The notes: generated by a model not told the origin, from the letters alone. A DNA stretch of 63,457 nt from JBCCMQ01 sp039026235 (GCA_039026235.1 JBCCMQ010000017.1:1-63457), one strand, 5' to 3'; positions 51,384 to 60,974 are shown, counted from the stretch's first letter. A program made the numbers and translations.

Positions 51384-52139
51384 TCAGAGTTTCCATCCGG
51401 AATGAAGCGCGGCCACGCCCATGGACAGGTTGCGATACCGCACCTGGCTGAAACCCACATCGCGAATGTGGCCGGCAAAGCGTTCCTGGTCCGGGAATTG
51501 CCGGATCGATTCGACCAGATACTGATAGCTGTCGCGGTCACCGGTCACGGCCCTGCCCATCGCCGGGATGACGTTGAATGAATAAAGGTCATAAAGTTTC
51601 TGAAGTCCCGGTTCTGTCACCTGGCTGAACTCTAGTACCATTAGACGTCCGCCCGTTTTTAGAACGCGAAAGGCCTCGGACAAGGCCGCACCGATGTCCG
51701 TGACGTTCCGAATACCGAAGGAAATCGTGTAGGCGTCGAAGGTCGCATCGGCGAAGGGCAGGTCCATCGCATCGCCGACGACCCAGGACAACCGATCTTC
51801 TAGCGCTGCAGCCTCGGCGCGGCCGGCGCCTTCGGTCAGCATCGCCTCGGTCATGTCAACGACTGTCACATGCCCGCCTTGGGCACGCCGCAGGATCTTC
51901 AGCGCGATGTCGCCTGTTCCGCCGGCCACATCGAGAATCTTGGACCCCGGTCGCGGCGCCAACCAATCGATCATCGCCTCTTTCCAGAGACGATGCACGC
52001 CGCCGGACATGATGTCGTTCATCAAATCGTACCGTGACGCGACGCTTGAGAAAACACCGTGAACAAGCCCGGCCTTTTCTTCCTCGGGGACGGACTGGAA
52101 ACCGAAATGTGTGGTTTGACCGTTTTCGTTGTCGGACAT
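51384..52139 (-). CDS. ubiE: Ubiquinone/menaquinone methyltransferase UbiE
   Basis: A 251-residue class I SAM methyltransferase that C-methylates the quinone ring. GVFSSVASRYDLMNDIMSGG, then HRLWKEAMIDWLAPRPGSKI, and the SAM motif LDVAGGTGDIALKILRRA are family-typical, with SFGIRNVTDIGAALSEAFRV later. It is transcribed with ubiB on the minus strand and is divergent from mutM. Confidence 0.97.
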   Translation of the reverse strand: MSDNENGQTTHFGFQSVPEEEKAGLVHGVFSSVASRYDLMNDIMSGGVHRLWKEAMIDWLAPRPGSKILDVAGGTGDIALKILRRAQGGHVTVVDMTEAMLTEGAGRAEAAALEDRLSWVVGDAMDLPFADATFDAYTISFGIRNVTDIGAALSEAFRVLKTGGRLMVLEFSQVTEPGLQKLYDLYSFNVIPAMGRAVTGDRDSYQYLVESIRQFPDQERFAGHIRDVGFSQVRYRNLSMGVAALHSGWKL

Positions 52140-52310
52140 GCGTTTTGCCTTGTCTGTTCGAAATGTCGATATAGTGCCCAGAGCGGCGACACAAATGTGT
52201 TCCGTTCCCGAGTGCGGTTAAGTTCAAGGACCGGTTTACATTTCCGTCGCTGCGGAAGAGATTGCCGCGGCCATGGCTCGTGCTGTCTTATCTTGCGAAA
52301 ACACGTTCTG

Positions 52311-53162
52311 ATGCCCGAACTTCCCGAGGTAGAAACCGTACGCCGTGGTCTGGAACCGGTGATGACGAAGGCAGAGATTGTCAGTGCCGAGGTCAACCGT
52401 CCTGACTTGCGCTGGCCGTTTCCAAAGGACCTTGCCGCAAGGCTTAAAGGTCAGCGCATCCTAGGATTGCGGCGGCGGTCCAAGTACATACTGGTGGATC
52501 TGTCGAGCGGTGAAACACTGATCATCCACCTTGGAATGACCGGGCGCATGCTCGTGTCTGGCGTACAGCTGGGCGCGTTTTTCCATGAGCATACGGCGCC
52601 CGCGTTGCATGATCATGTCGTGCTGGATCTCGACAACGGCGGTCGGGTGACGTTCAACGATGCACGCAGGTTCGGCGCCATGGACTTGTTTGAGACCGAC
52701 CGACTTAGCGAGCATTGGTTGCTCGCCAGCCTTGGGCCCGAGCCGCTTGGCAACGGCTTCCACGAAACCTATCTGGGCGACGCTCTGGCCGAGCGACGCA
52801 CACCGATTAAGTCAGCCCTACTGGATCAGAGAATCGTTTCCGGACTCGGAAACATCTACGTTTGCGAGGCGCTGCACCGGTCGAAAATCTCTCCCCGGCG
52901 TCTTGCACGAAGCGTCAAGAACGCGCGTATCGCGCGGTTAGTTCCGGCCATTCGGGCGGTTCTGAGACAGGCCATCGAGGCAGGAGGATCATCTTTGCGT
53001 GACCATCGTCAACCGCATGGAGAACTTGGATATTTTCAGCACAGCTTCCGTGTTTACGGACGCGAAGGCGCCCCTTGCCCGACCCCGGACTGCGGTGGCA
53101 CCATCGACCGCATTGTACAGTCCGGTCGGTCCACATTCTTCTGTAGCCGCTGCCAAAGATGA
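52311..53162 (+). CDS. mutM: Formamidopyrimidine-DNA glycosylase MutM
   Basis: A 283-residue DNA repair enzyme that removes 8-oxoguanine. The mature N terminus MPELPEVETVRRGLEP carries Pro2 and Glu3, both catalytic. The helix-two-turn-helix region reads LLDQRIVSGLGNIYVCEALH, and the C-terminal zinc finger has cysteines in CPTPDCGGTI and FFCSRCQR. ATG at 52311 is fixed by the required N-terminal Pro. It is divergent from ubiE, with the two genes 171 bases apart. Confidence 0.98.
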   Translation: MPELPEVETVRRGLEPVMTKAEIVSAEVNRPDLRWPFPKDLAARLKGQRILGLRRRSKYILVDLSSGETLIIHLGMTGRMLVSGVQLGAFFHEHTAPALHDHVVLDLDNGGRVTFNDARRFGAMDLFETDRLSEHWLLASLGPEPLGNGFHETYLGDALAERRTPIKSALLDQRIVSGLGNIYVCEALHRSKISPRRLARSVKNARIARLVPAIRAVLRQAIEAGGSSLRDHRQPHGELGYFQHSFRVYGREGAPCPTPDCGGTIDRIVQSGRSTFFCSRCQR

Positions 53163-53226
53163 CTTGATTGCCGTGCTGTGAGTGCTAACACAATCTCTCA
53201 CTCACGAACCAAGCTGGCGGAGCCGC

Positions 53227-54003
53227 ATGGCCTACAAGACCATCATCGTTGAAATCAACGATCACGTGTGCCTCATCAAACTTAATCGACCGGATGTGCT
53301 GAATTCCCTCAATTCGGAACTGCTGGGCGAGCTTGGGAAGGCGTTGAGCGATGCCGATGCCAATGAACGGGTGCGGTCAATCGTGCTGACGGGCTCGGAC
53401 AAGGCCTTTGCCGCTGGCGCCGACATTTCCGAGATGGCCGACAAGGATTTTGTCGCGGCGTTCCGTGATGATTTGTTTGGGACCCGAAGTGTCAGGGACC
53501 TGCTGTCCAGAAAGCCGATGATCGCTGCCGTTGCAGGCTACGCGCTGGGCGGTGGTTGTGAACTGGCGATGATGTGCGATTTCATCATCGCGGCCGACAA
53601 TGCAAAGTTCGGACAGCCTGAAATCAATCTTGGCGTCGTGGCCGGTCTGGGTGGCACCCAGCGCCTGACCCGACTGGTGGGCCGTTCCAAATCAATGGAC
53701 ATGCATCTGACGGGGCGTTTCATGGACGCCGAAGAAGCCGAACGCAGCGGGCTGGTCAGCCGGGTCGTGCCGCTAAAGAAACTCGTCGAGGAAGCCGTCG
53801 GCGCCGCGCAGAAAATTTCCGAGAAATCGATGCTGACGGCGATGGCCGTCAAAGAGGCGGTGAACCGTGCCGAAGAATCACCTCTTTCAGAAGGTATTCT
53901 TTTCGAAAGGCGCCTTTTCCATGCCCTGTTCGCAACCGAGGATCAGAGCGAAGGAATGGCCGCTTTCCTTGAAAAACGGGAACCGCATTTTCGGGACAAA
54001 TAG
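53227..54003 (+). CDS. Enoyl-CoA hydratase
   Basis: A 258-residue crotonase-fold enzyme that hydrates trans-2-enoyl-CoA in fatty-acid oxidation. FAAGADISEMADKDF and YALGGGCELAMMCDFIIAAD form the CoA-binding oxyanion region, followed by KFGQPEINLGVVAGLGGTQR with catalytic Glu residues. ATG at 53227 is preferred over an upstream GTG since GGCGGAG lies at good spacing. It follows mutM by 64 bases in the same direction, the order seen in other Rhodobacterales. Confidence 0.95.
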   Translation: MAYKTIIVEINDHVCLIKLNRPDVLNSLNSELLGELGKALSDADANERVRSIVLTGSDKAFAAGADISEMADKDFVAAFRDDLFGTRSVRDLLSRKPMIAAVAGYALGGGCELAMMCDFIIAADNAKFGQPEINLGVVAGLGGTQRLTRLVGRSKSMDMHLTGRFMDAEEAERSGLVSRVVPLKKLVEEAVGAAQKISEKSMLTAMAVKEAVNRAEESPLSEGILFERRLFHALFATEDQSEGMAAFLEKREPHFRDK

Positions 54004-54029
54004 ATTGGCCAGACTTGCCACTTGGGTGG

Positions 54030-54058
54030 TTGACTTGTCAGGGCGAGCGGCCTAACAA
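54030..54058 (+). promoter_or_regulatory. Probable promoter of rpsT
   Basis: TTGACT (54030-54035), 17 bases, TAACAA (54053-54058), 45 bases before the rpsT start. The spacing and -35 are good and the -10 is partial, similar to the promoter proposed for tRNA-Leu. Strong constitutive expression would be expected for a ribosomal protein. Confidence 0.5.
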
Positions 54059-54102
54059 GCCGCTCTCAGATTCACCGGACTTCGATACGGACCGAAAAAC
54101 AC

Positions 54103-54366
54103 ATGGCAAATTCGCCTCAGGCAAAAAAGCGTGCGCGGCAGAACGAGAGCCGTTTCGCTATAAACAAGGCGCGACGGTCGCGCATTCGCACTTTCCTCCG
54201 GAAGGTTGAAGAGGCGATTGTATCCGGCGACAAGGACGCTGCGGCATCTGCGTTGCGCGCCGCCCAGCCGGAATTGATGCGCGGTGTGACCAAGGGCGTT
54301 TTGCACAAGAATACGGCGTCACGGAAAATGTCGCGCCTTTCACAGCGCATTAAGGCCATCGCCTGA
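54103..54366 (+). CDS. rpsT: 30S ribosomal protein S20
   Basis: An 87-residue basic helical protein with MANSPQAKKRARQNESRFAI, then RRSRIRTFLRKVEEAIVSGD and GVTKGVLHKNTASRKMSRLS, typical of S20, which binds 16S rRNA. It has its own promoter and terminator and precedes a rhodanese gene and dnaA, a common order in this group. Confidence 0.98.
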   Translation: MANSPQAKKRARQNESRFAINKARRSRIRTFLRKVEEAIVSGDKDAAASALRAAQPELMRGVTKGVLHKNTASRKMSRLSQRIKAIA

Positions 54367-54391
54367 TTTAAACACGTCGGCTTTTTCTTTG

Positions 54392-54424
54392 GGGCTCCTC
54401 TTGTTAGGGGCCCTTCCTTATTTT
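54392..54424 (+). terminator. Rho-independent terminator of rpsT
   Basis: The stem GGGCTCCT (54392-54399) pairs with AGGGGCCC (54406-54413), with one G-T wobble, around the loop CTTGTT. A T-rich run to 54424 follows. It lies 26 bases after the rpsT stop. Confidence 0.75.
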
Positions 54425-54596
54425 GGGGACAAGGCGCGCCGACAGTTTCTTGGTTCGGAACAAAGCAAGCATTTGTGCATCCCTTGCTAGATTCGAATTG
54501 CCAATTGTTCCGTCAAGGCCGAAGTTCTATTGCCCGAGCGCGGATGCGGTTGCTAGCGTAGCGGTGCGATTCACATCGTCTTTGGGGGGACATGGA

Positions 54597-55046
54597 ATGG
54601 GCACGGGCGGTGCTCGACGCGTTGGCGAGGTTGGACCGAGCGATGCGTGGAGGATCTTGAAAGAGAGCCGCCGCTCTGTGCTGATCGACGTCAGGACGCG
54701 CGCCGAATGGGGATTCGTCGGGTTGCCTGATCTTGGGGAAATCGGCAAGGCGCCCCTGTGCGTTGAATGGGCCAGTTTCCCAAGCATGTCCAGGACTCCG
54801 CGCTTCGCGGAGGCGGTGATTGCGGAACTTGGGGACAGCGATCCCGACGTTCTGCTTTTAATCTGCCGATCCGGAGCGCGATCTTTGCTCGCCGCTGAGG
54901 CGGTGGCAAACCTGTTCGCGTCTCGCGGGCGTGATGTCCTGTGCCTGAACGTGACCGAAGGGTTCGAAGGCGATCTGAATGCGGCGGGTCATCGGGGGAT
55001 GACCGGCGGTTGGAAGGCTCGCGGATTGGCTTGGCGCCAGTCCTGA
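54597..55046 (+). CDS. Rhodanese-like domain protein
   Basis: A 149-residue protein of the rhodanese fold. The domain reads LIDVRTRAEWGFVGLPDLG, then ICRSGARSLLAAEAVANLFA; the Cys of CRSGARS is the probable active-site thiol. It likely carries sulfur as a persulfide, but the partner is unknown. ATG at 54597 with a GGGGGG run upstream is chosen over a far upstream start at 54423 that would span the terminator-proximal region. It lies between rpsT and dnaA in the same direction. Confidence 0.88.
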   Translation: MGTGGARRVGEVGPSDAWRILKESRRSVLIDVRTRAEWGFVGLPDLGEIGKAPLCVEWASFPSMSRTPRFAEAVIAELGDSDPDVLLLICRSGARSLLAAEAVANLFASRGRDVLCLNVTEGFEGDLNAAGHRGMTGGWKARGLAWRQS

Positions 55047-55070
55047 GGAAAAAAAACGGAACGGACAGGA

Positions 55071-56453
55071 ATGAATGACGAGCTTTGGGGCAGCGTACGA
55101 CAAGAACTCATACAATCTGTTGGGCCAAATAACTATGTGCAGTGGATCGAGCCACTTGAATTTTCAAATCTAAAGAACGGTGTTGCCACCTTTAATGTGC
55201 CGTCCACGTTTGTCGGCAATTGGGTGTCGCGAAATTTCGGCGATCACATTCAGCATCTTTTTGCACGGCGCGGACAAACCGTAAGCCGACTTGAATTCGC
55301 TGTGGCGGAGCAGGCGAAAGCCGAAGCGGCCGCGGCCAAAGATCGTGCCCGGGCGGCATCTCATAACAAAGTGGGGCAGAGAATGAAGGACAAGGTGGTC
55401 GACGAACACGAGGATCTGGGTGCGCCGCTGGATTCGCGATTTACTTTTGACACCTTCGTGGTGGGTAAGCCCAATCAGCTTGCCTATGCCGCGGCCCGCC
55501 GTGTCGCCGAGGGCGGTCCGACGACTTTCAACCCGCTGTTCCTTTACGGCGGCGTCGGTCTGGGAAAGACCCATCTGATGCACGCCATCGCGTGGGAGCT
55601 TCGTGCCCAGCGTCCGGAGTTGAAGGCGGTCTATCTTTCCGCCGAGCAGTTCATGTACCGCTTCGTTCAGTCGATACGCGAAAAGTCGATGATGGAGTTC
55701 AAGCAGATGTTTCGCTCGGTCGATCTGTTGATGGTTGACGACGTGCAGTTCATTGCAGGCAAGGATTCAACGCAGGAAGAATTCTTTCATACCTTCAATG
55801 CGCTCGTCGATCAGAACAAGCAGATCATCATATCCGCAGACAGGGCCCCGGTAGAGATCAAGGATCTGGAAGACCGCATCAAGTCGCGGCTTCAGTCGGG
55901 GCTGGTCGTTGATCTACATCCGACCGACTATGAGTTGCGCCTGGGCATCCTGCAGAAGAAAGCAAGCCACTACCGGGAACAATACACCGATCTTGTCCTG
56001 GCCGACGGCGTGTTGGATTTTCTGGCCCATCGCGTCTCAACCAATGTCCGCGTGCTAGAGGGCGCGTTGATGAGGCTTTTTGCATTTGCGTCGCTTGTGG
56101 GTCGGGAAATTACGCTTGAGCTAGCCCAGGACTGTCTTGCTGATATCCTGCGCGCATCGGATCGCAAGGTCACCATCGAAGAAATTCAGCGCCGCGTGTC
56201 GGAACACTACAACATCCGTCTCAGTGACATCATCGGCCCGAAACGCGTGCGCACTATTGCACGCCCACGCCAGATCGCCATGTATCTGTCGAAGCAGTTG
56301 ACGTCACGCAGCCTTCCCGAGATTGGCCGCCGCTTTGGTGGACGCGACCACACAACCGTGATGCATGGTGTGCGGAAGATCGAAGAGCTTAAAACCCACG
56401 ACAATCAGATTGCCGAAGATCTGGAAATCCTGCGGCGTAGTCTAGAAGCCTGA
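55071..56453 (+). CDS. dnaA: Chromosomal replication initiator DnaA
   Basis: A 460-residue initiator. Domain I covers residues 1-75. Domain III has Walker A YGGVGLGKTHLMHAIA (residues 159-174) and Walker B LLMVDDVQFIAGKDSTQEEF. Domain IV ends with SRSLPEIGRRFGGRDHTTVM, the DnaA-box-binding helix. GGAC(A)GGA before the ATG is the ribosome-binding site. It is next to rpsT and a rhodanese gene, as in relatives, but the expected dnaN-recF-gyrB genes do not follow on the same strand. Instead gyrB converges on it with an 18-base gap. Confidence 0.99.
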   Translation: MNDELWGSVRQELIQSVGPNNYVQWIEPLEFSNLKNGVATFNVPSTFVGNWVSRNFGDHIQHLFARRGQTVSRLEFAVAEQAKAEAAAAKDRARAASHNKVGQRMKDKVVDEHEDLGAPLDSRFTFDTFVVGKPNQLAYAAARRVAEGGPTTFNPLFLYGGVGLGKTHLMHAIAWELRAQRPELKAVYLSAEQFMYRFVQSIREKSMMEFKQMFRSVDLLMVDDVQFIAGKDSTQEEFFHTFNALVDQNKQIIISADRAPVEIKDLEDRIKSRLQSGLVVDLHPTDYELRLGILQKKASHYREQYTDLVLADGVLDFLAHRVSTNVRVLEGALMRLFAFASLVGREITLELAQDCLADILRASDRKVTIEEIQRRVSEHYNIRLSDIIGPKRVRTIARPRQIAMYLSKQLTSRSLPEIGRRFGGRDHTTVMHGVRKIEELKTHDNQIAEDLEILRRSLEA

Positions 56454-56471
56454 GGCAGCGCCGCCCGCGGA

Positions 56472-58889
56472 TCAGAAATCGAGGTTTTCGACGCTCAACG
56501 CGTTCGACTGGATGAAAGCACGCCGTGGTTCGACAACGTCGCCCATTAGCTTGGTAAAGATGTCGTCGGCTTCGGCAACATCTTCCACCTTGACCTGCAG
56601 CAAGGTCCGCGCCTCGGGGTCCAGTGTTGTTTCCCAAAGCTGGTCATGGTTCATTTCGCCCAGGCCCTTATAGCGCTGAAGCGTCAGGCCCTTTTCGCCT
56701 TCGGCCAGGATCGCGGCCAAAAGATCCAGCGGACCGTAGATTTCGGTCGTACGGTCGCGCCGGATCAGTTTGGCCGGTGCGGTATAGATCTCTTGTAGGG
56801 CATCGGTCAGCGCACCAAGGCGCCGGGCTTCGGCTGCGCGTAGAACCGGGCCGTCCAGCGTGCGGATTTCTTCGACCCCGCGCACAACGCGGGACAGGCG
56901 GATGCCCTTGTCTTGTGTCGGCCGACCTGTCCAGCCGCGTTCGTATTCGACTGCGATCTGGTCCAGGCGCTGGGCGACCGCATTGGCCGTGCCCTGGATA
57001 TCGGCGTCAATCTGACCCGGCACCATGGCACCGGCAATGGCCGCCTGCTCAAGAATATGCATGGGGTAATGGGTCGGAAACGCCTGCAGGATGCGGCGTG
57101 CCTGCCGGGCTTCTTCCACCACCCGACGCAAGTCCTGGGCCACGATCTCTTCGCCGGATCCCAGGCGCAGCGTCGCCCCCTCGATACCCATCTCGACCAG
57201 ATAGTCATCCAGGGCCGCCTGATCCTTCAGATAGACCTCTGATTTTCCGCGCGCTACTTTGAACAGCGGCGGTTGGGCGATGTACAAATATCCGCCCTCG
57301 ATGATCTCGGGCATCTGCCGGAAAAAGAACGTGAGCAGAAGGGTGCGGATATGGGCGCCGTCCACATCCGCGTCGGTCATGATGATGATCTTGTGGTAGC
57401 GCAGCTTCGAGATATCGAACTCGTCGCGTCCGATACCGGTACCAAGTGCGGTGATGAGCGTGCCGATTTCCTGGCTCGACAGCATTCTGTCAAACCGCGC
57501 CCGTTCCACGTTCAGGATCTTGCCGCGCAGCGGCAGAACCGCCTGATTGGCCCGCGCGCGCCCCTGTTTGGCCGAACCACCGGCACTGTCGCCTTCTACC
57601 AGGAACAGTTCGCGGTCACGCGGGTCACGCGCCTGGCAGTCGGCAAGTTTTCCCGGGAGCGATGCCACATCGAGCGCCGATTTTTTCCGGGTCATCTCGC
57701 GCGCCTTACGCGCCGCTTCGCGGGCGAGCGCCGCCTCAACAATCTTGGTGACGACCATACGCGCCGGGCCGGGGTTTTCCTCAAACCATTCGGCCAGCTT
57801 TTCATTCATCAGGCCTTCGACCGCTGGCCGCACCTCAGAACTGACAAGCTTGTCCTTGGTCTGGGATGAAAACTTTGGATCAGGCACCTTGACGCTAAGG
57901 ACGCACGTCAAACCCTCGCGTGCATCGTCGCCGGTAAAGCTGACCTTCTCCTTCCGTGCGACGCCCGACTGGCCCGCATAGAGGTTCAATGTTCTGGTCA
58001 GTGCTCCGCGAAACCCGGCAAGATGGGTGCCCCCATCCCGCTGCGGGATGTTGTTGGTAAAGGGCAGCACCATTTCGTTGTAGCCGTCGTTCCACCACAT
58101 GGCGACTTCGACGTTGATGCCGTCTCTTTCGCCCTGGATAAAGACGGGTTCTTCCATCAACGGTGTCTTTGAGCGATCCAGATATCGGACGAATTCACGC
58201 ACACCGCCTTCATAGATCAACTCGGCGCGAACTGTTTCGCTGTGGCGGGCGTCTTCAAGAATGATCTTGACGCCCGAGTTCAGGAAAGCCAGTTCGCGCA
58301 GTCGCGCCTCAAGCGTCTTGAAGCTGTAGTCGACGTTCGAAAACGTATCCAGAGAGGCCAGAAACCGCACCGAGGTGCCCTGGCGGCCTTTAGCGTCGCC
58401 CACCACCTTCAGGCTCTTGGCCGTCTCGCCGTTCTCAAAGCGTGCGACGTGTTCTTTTCCGTCTCGCCATATCCGAAGCTCAAGCCAATCGGACAGGGCG
58501 TTGACCACGGACACGCCCACGCCGTGCAGCCCGCCGGACACCTTATAGGAATTCTGGTCGAACTTTCCGCCGGCATGAAGCTGGGTCATGATGACTTCAG
58601 CCGCGCTGACGCCTTCTTCTTCGTGGATGCCCACCGGGATGCCGCGCCCGTTGTCGGTAACCGAAACGCTGCCATCGGCGTGCAAAGTCACGCTGACTTC
58701 GTCGGCGTGACCGGCCAGCGCTTCGTCGATACCGTTGTCGACAACCTCGTAGACCATGTGGTGCAGACCAGAGCCGTCATCGGTGTCACCGATGTACATG
58801 CCCGGGCGCTTCCGCACCGCCTCTAAGCCTTTGAGAACCTTTATCGAATCAGCGCCGTAGTCTTCGGCAAGCTGCGCTTCGTCTGCCAT
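56472..58889 (-). CDS. gyrB: DNA gyrase subunit B
   Basis: An 805-residue type II topoisomerase subunit. The GHKL ATPase domain has YEVVDNGIDEALAGHADEVS and GLHGVGVSVVNALSDWLE. The TOPRIM domain has LFLVEGDSAGGSAKQGRARA and IIMTDADVDGAHIRTLLLTF. The C-terminal part includes QRYKGLGEMNHDQLWETTLD. It is opposite in strand to dnaA, ending 19 bases from the dnaA stop, while its usual upstream genes dnaN and recF are on the same minus strand further right. Confidence 0.99.
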   Translation of the reverse strand: MADEAQLAEDYGADSIKVLKGLEAVRKRPGMYIGDTDDGSGLHHMVYEVVDNGIDEALAGHADEVSVTLHADGSVSVTDNGRGIPVGIHEEEGVSAAEVIMTQLHAGGKFDQNSYKVSGGLHGVGVSVVNALSDWLELRIWRDGKEHVARFENGETAKSLKVVGDAKGRQGTSVRFLASLDTFSNVDYSFKTLEARLRELAFLNSGVKIILEDARHSETVRAELIYEGGVREFVRYLDRSKTPLMEEPVFIQGERDGINVEVAMWWNDGYNEMVLPFTNNIPQRDGGTHLAGFRGALTRTLNLYAGQSGVARKEKVSFTGDDAREGLTCVLSVKVPDPKFSSQTKDKLVSSEVRPAVEGLMNEKLAEWFEENPGPARMVVTKIVEAALAREAARKAREMTRKKSALDVASLPGKLADCQARDPRDRELFLVEGDSAGGSAKQGRARANQAVLPLRGKILNVERARFDRMLSSQEIGTLITALGTGIGRDEFDISKLRYHKIIIMTDADVDGAHIRTLLLTFFFRQMPEIIEGGYLYIAQPPLFKVARGKSEVYLKDQAALDDYLVEMGIEGATLRLGSGEEIVAQDLRRVVEEARQARRILQAFPTHYPMHILEQAAIAGAMVPGQIDADIQGTANAVAQRLDQIAVEYERGWTGRPTQDKGIRLSRVVRGVEEIRTLDGPVLRAAEARRLGALTDALQEIYTAPAKLIRRDRTTEIYGPLDLLAAILAEGEKGLTLQRYKGLGEMNHDQLWETTLDPEARTLLQVKVEDVAEADDIFTKLMGDVVEPRRAFIQSNALSVENLDF

Positions 58890-58917
58890 GCGCGCCAGTC
58901 CTTTTTCTTAGGCCCTA

Positions 58918-58946
58918 TTTATAGTGGCTCGGCCGGGGAATGTCAC
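58918..58946 (-). promoter_or_regulatory. Probable promoter of gyrB
   Basis: On the minus strand GTGACA (58941-58946), 17 bases, TATAAA (58918-58923) form a good sigma-70-type promoter, with the start codon about 29 bases downstream of the -10. It lies in the 158-bp divergent gap between gyrB and the TPR-methyltransferase gene. An isolated TTAGCCACA 9-mer near 58950 differs from the DnaA box at one base. Confidence 0.6.
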
Positions 58947-59047
58947 GTCTTAGCCACAAGATTTGGGGGTGAATTCCGGCGCACTTCCGGCTTGCGGAGA
59001 GGCGCTTGCTGGGTCAGGCTGATACGGGTTCAAAGGGAATACATTTC

Positions 59048-60361
59048 ATGGCTGATGTCGGACTCTCCCAAGAGCTTAGCGCTGCATTGGAACTGCACCG
59101 GAACGGTGATCTTGAGGCGGCAGAGAAGGCGTACAGCGAGGTGCTGGTGGCGTCGCCGGACGACGCCGATGCGCTGCACTATCTGGGCATGCTTATGTTC
59201 CAGACCCAGCGGCGCGGGGATGCGATCGACAAAATCACACGATCACTTGAAGTTAATCCCAACAACCCCTCGGCCTTGAACAACATGGGCAACATCTTCA
59301 TTCGCCTGCGACGCCACAAGGAGGCGATGGAGGTTTTGCGTCTTTCAATCAGTCTGAACCCCGAGGATGCGGCCCCCTGGGTCAACATGGGCGCTCTGAT
59401 GCGCCACGAAAAACAGGTAGAATTTTCCAAGGAACTTCTTGAGCACGCAATCAGCCTTGCGCCCGAAATGGGTGAGGCCTGGATGAACCTTGGACTAACA
59501 GCCTATGTGCTCAAGGAAGCGGACCTGGCGGTCAAAGCCTTTGAAACCTCGGCAAGGCTTGATTTTGAAGGAACCCGCGCGCCCATGTGGTTCGCCCTGG
59601 TCCTGTGCGAGCTGGGTCACCGCAAGAAGGCGGCTGAGCTCTTGGAAGAGATGCTTGCCAAAGATCCCGACAATGAGACCATGCTGTACCAGCTTCAGGC
59701 CATGCGCGGCGATGACTTGTCCCGTGCGCCAGACGAATATGTGCGCCAGCACTTCGACCGGTTCTCAACAAATTTCGAAAGCGTGCTCGAAAATCTCGAA
59801 TACGTGGCGCCGTCTCTGGTCGCCCAGGCCGTTGAGACGCATTTGGCCGCCAAGGCGGGCCTACGGATACTCGATTTGGGATGCGGCACTGGTTTAGCCG
59901 GTGCACTGATCGTTGACCGTGCAGCGCATCTTGAAGGGATTGACCTGTCACCCGGCATGTTGGCCCGGGCAGAAGAGCGGGAAATCTATCACGAGCTTCG
60001 CGAGGCGGAGCTTGACGAATTCCTGCAGACGTCGCCCGCTGAAGACCGAGACCTTATCATCTGCGTCGACACCCTTTGCTACATTGGCGATCTCTCCGCG
60101 ACCCTGCCCGGGTTCGCGCGGGTGCTAAGGCCGGGGGCAACGGCCATCGCAACGGTCGAGAAACTGGAAGATGTCGACAAGGACTTTACGCTGACGATCA
60201 GCGGTCGATACGCTCATTCGCTAGATTATCTGACCGGATTGGCCGCCGCGGCCGGCCTGGAAGTCATCGCCCATGAAGAAGAGGTCCTGCGCAAAGAACT
60301 CGGCACATCAGTGACCGGTTACGTTCTTGTCATGCGCAAATCGGAACAGTTGGTCAGCTGA
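59048..60361 (+). CDS. TPR-repeat SAM-dependent methyltransferase
   Basis: A 437-residue protein. Residues 1-220 are tetratricopeptide repeats (ADALHYLGMLMFQTQRRGDA, SALNNMGNIFIRLRRHKEAM, AWMNLGLTAYVLKEADLAVK). Residues 230-437 are a class I methyltransferase with the lead-in FDRFSTNFESVLENLEYVAP and SAM motif RILDLGCGTGLAGALI (about residues 273-288), then GIDLSPGMLARAEE. The target molecule is unknown. ATG at 59048 with GGGAA is preferred. It sits on the plus strand between gyrB and lysE-recF-dnaN and its stop overlaps the lysE stop by 8 bases. Confidence 0.87.
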   Translation: MADVGLSQELSAALELHRNGDLEAAEKAYSEVLVASPDDADALHYLGMLMFQTQRRGDAIDKITRSLEVNPNNPSALNNMGNIFIRLRRHKEAMEVLRLSISLNPEDAAPWVNMGALMRHEKQVEFSKELLEHAISLAPEMGEAWMNLGLTAYVLKEADLAVKAFETSARLDFEGTRAPMWFALVLCELGHRKKAAELLEEMLAKDPDNETMLYQLQAMRGDDLSRAPDEYVRQHFDRFSTNFESVLENLEYVAPSLVAQAVETHLAAKAGLRILDLGCGTGLAGALIVDRAAHLEGIDLSPGMLARAEEREIYHELREAELDEFLQTSPAEDRDLIICVDTLCYIGDLSATLPGFARVLRPGATAIATVEKLEDVDKDFTLTISGRYAHSLDYLTGLAAAAGLEVIAHEEEVLRKELGTSVTGYVLVMRKSEQLVS

Positions 60362-60974
60362 CAGCGATCAACCCGCCCACGGCGATCAGCGCCGTGCCGG
60401 CGATCCGGTTCGCGCGGGCTATCGCGCGTTGTGAAGACAGAAACCTGCGTGCCCGGTCGACCGAGACCGCCAGCGCAAGGTTTCCCACGAGCGGTACCAT
60501 CAGCGATGCCGCGCAAATTACCACGATGTCGAGCGTGGTGACACGTGCGAGGTCGAAGAAACCCGGAAGCACGCCCATGTAAAAAAGGATTGCTTTGGGG
60601 TTGCCAAGAATGGCGGCTAGTCCGGCGATGAAGCCTGCCCATATGCCCGGTCGTGTGAGGCGGCTGTCGGCGGCGATGTCCTTGTCCGCGCGTCTGATCA
60701 GTCCGATGCCCATGACGACGAAGAAGATCACGGCCACCCATCTGAGCAAGATTATGAAACCGTCGTAGGCGGCGGAAATGTAGCTCACCCCGAGGATGGC
60801 AATCAGCGGCCAAATCACATCGCCCACCACGACGCCCAGTGCAAGGGGCCAGGCCGCATGAAAGCCGCCGGTCAACGCGCGCGCGGTCAAGGCGACCCAA
60901 ACGGGGCCCGGCGTCAGGAAAAGAATTAGAAGCGCGCCACTGTAAAGCGCGACCTCTGAGAGTGTCAGGGTCAT
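60354..60974 (-). CDS. LysE-family transporter
   Basis: A 206-residue inner-membrane protein with about six membrane segments. LFLTPGPVWVALTARALTGG is the LysE/RhtB family start, followed by LALGVVVGDVIWPLIAILGV and AGLAAILGNPKAILFYMGVL, the family signature. The family exports amino acids or similar small metabolites; the substrate is unknown. It lies between recF and gyrB on the same strand, where the usual recF-gyrB order is interrupted. Confidence 0.92.
   Translation of the reverse strand: MTLTLSEVALYSGALLILFLTPGPVWVALTARALTGGFHAAWPLALGVVVGDVIWPLIAILGVSYISAAYDGFIILLRWVAVIFFVVMGIGLIRRADKDIAADSRLTRPGIWAGFIAGLAAILGNPKAILFYMGVLPGFFDLARVTTLDIVVICAASLMVPLVGNLALAVSVDRARRFLSSQRAIARANRIAGTALIAVGGLIAVS

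Noticed and set aside
54423..54596. Extended rhodanese-protein start at 54423
   Set aside because: It would begin within the T-run of the rpsT terminator, and the added 58 residues do not belong to the domain.
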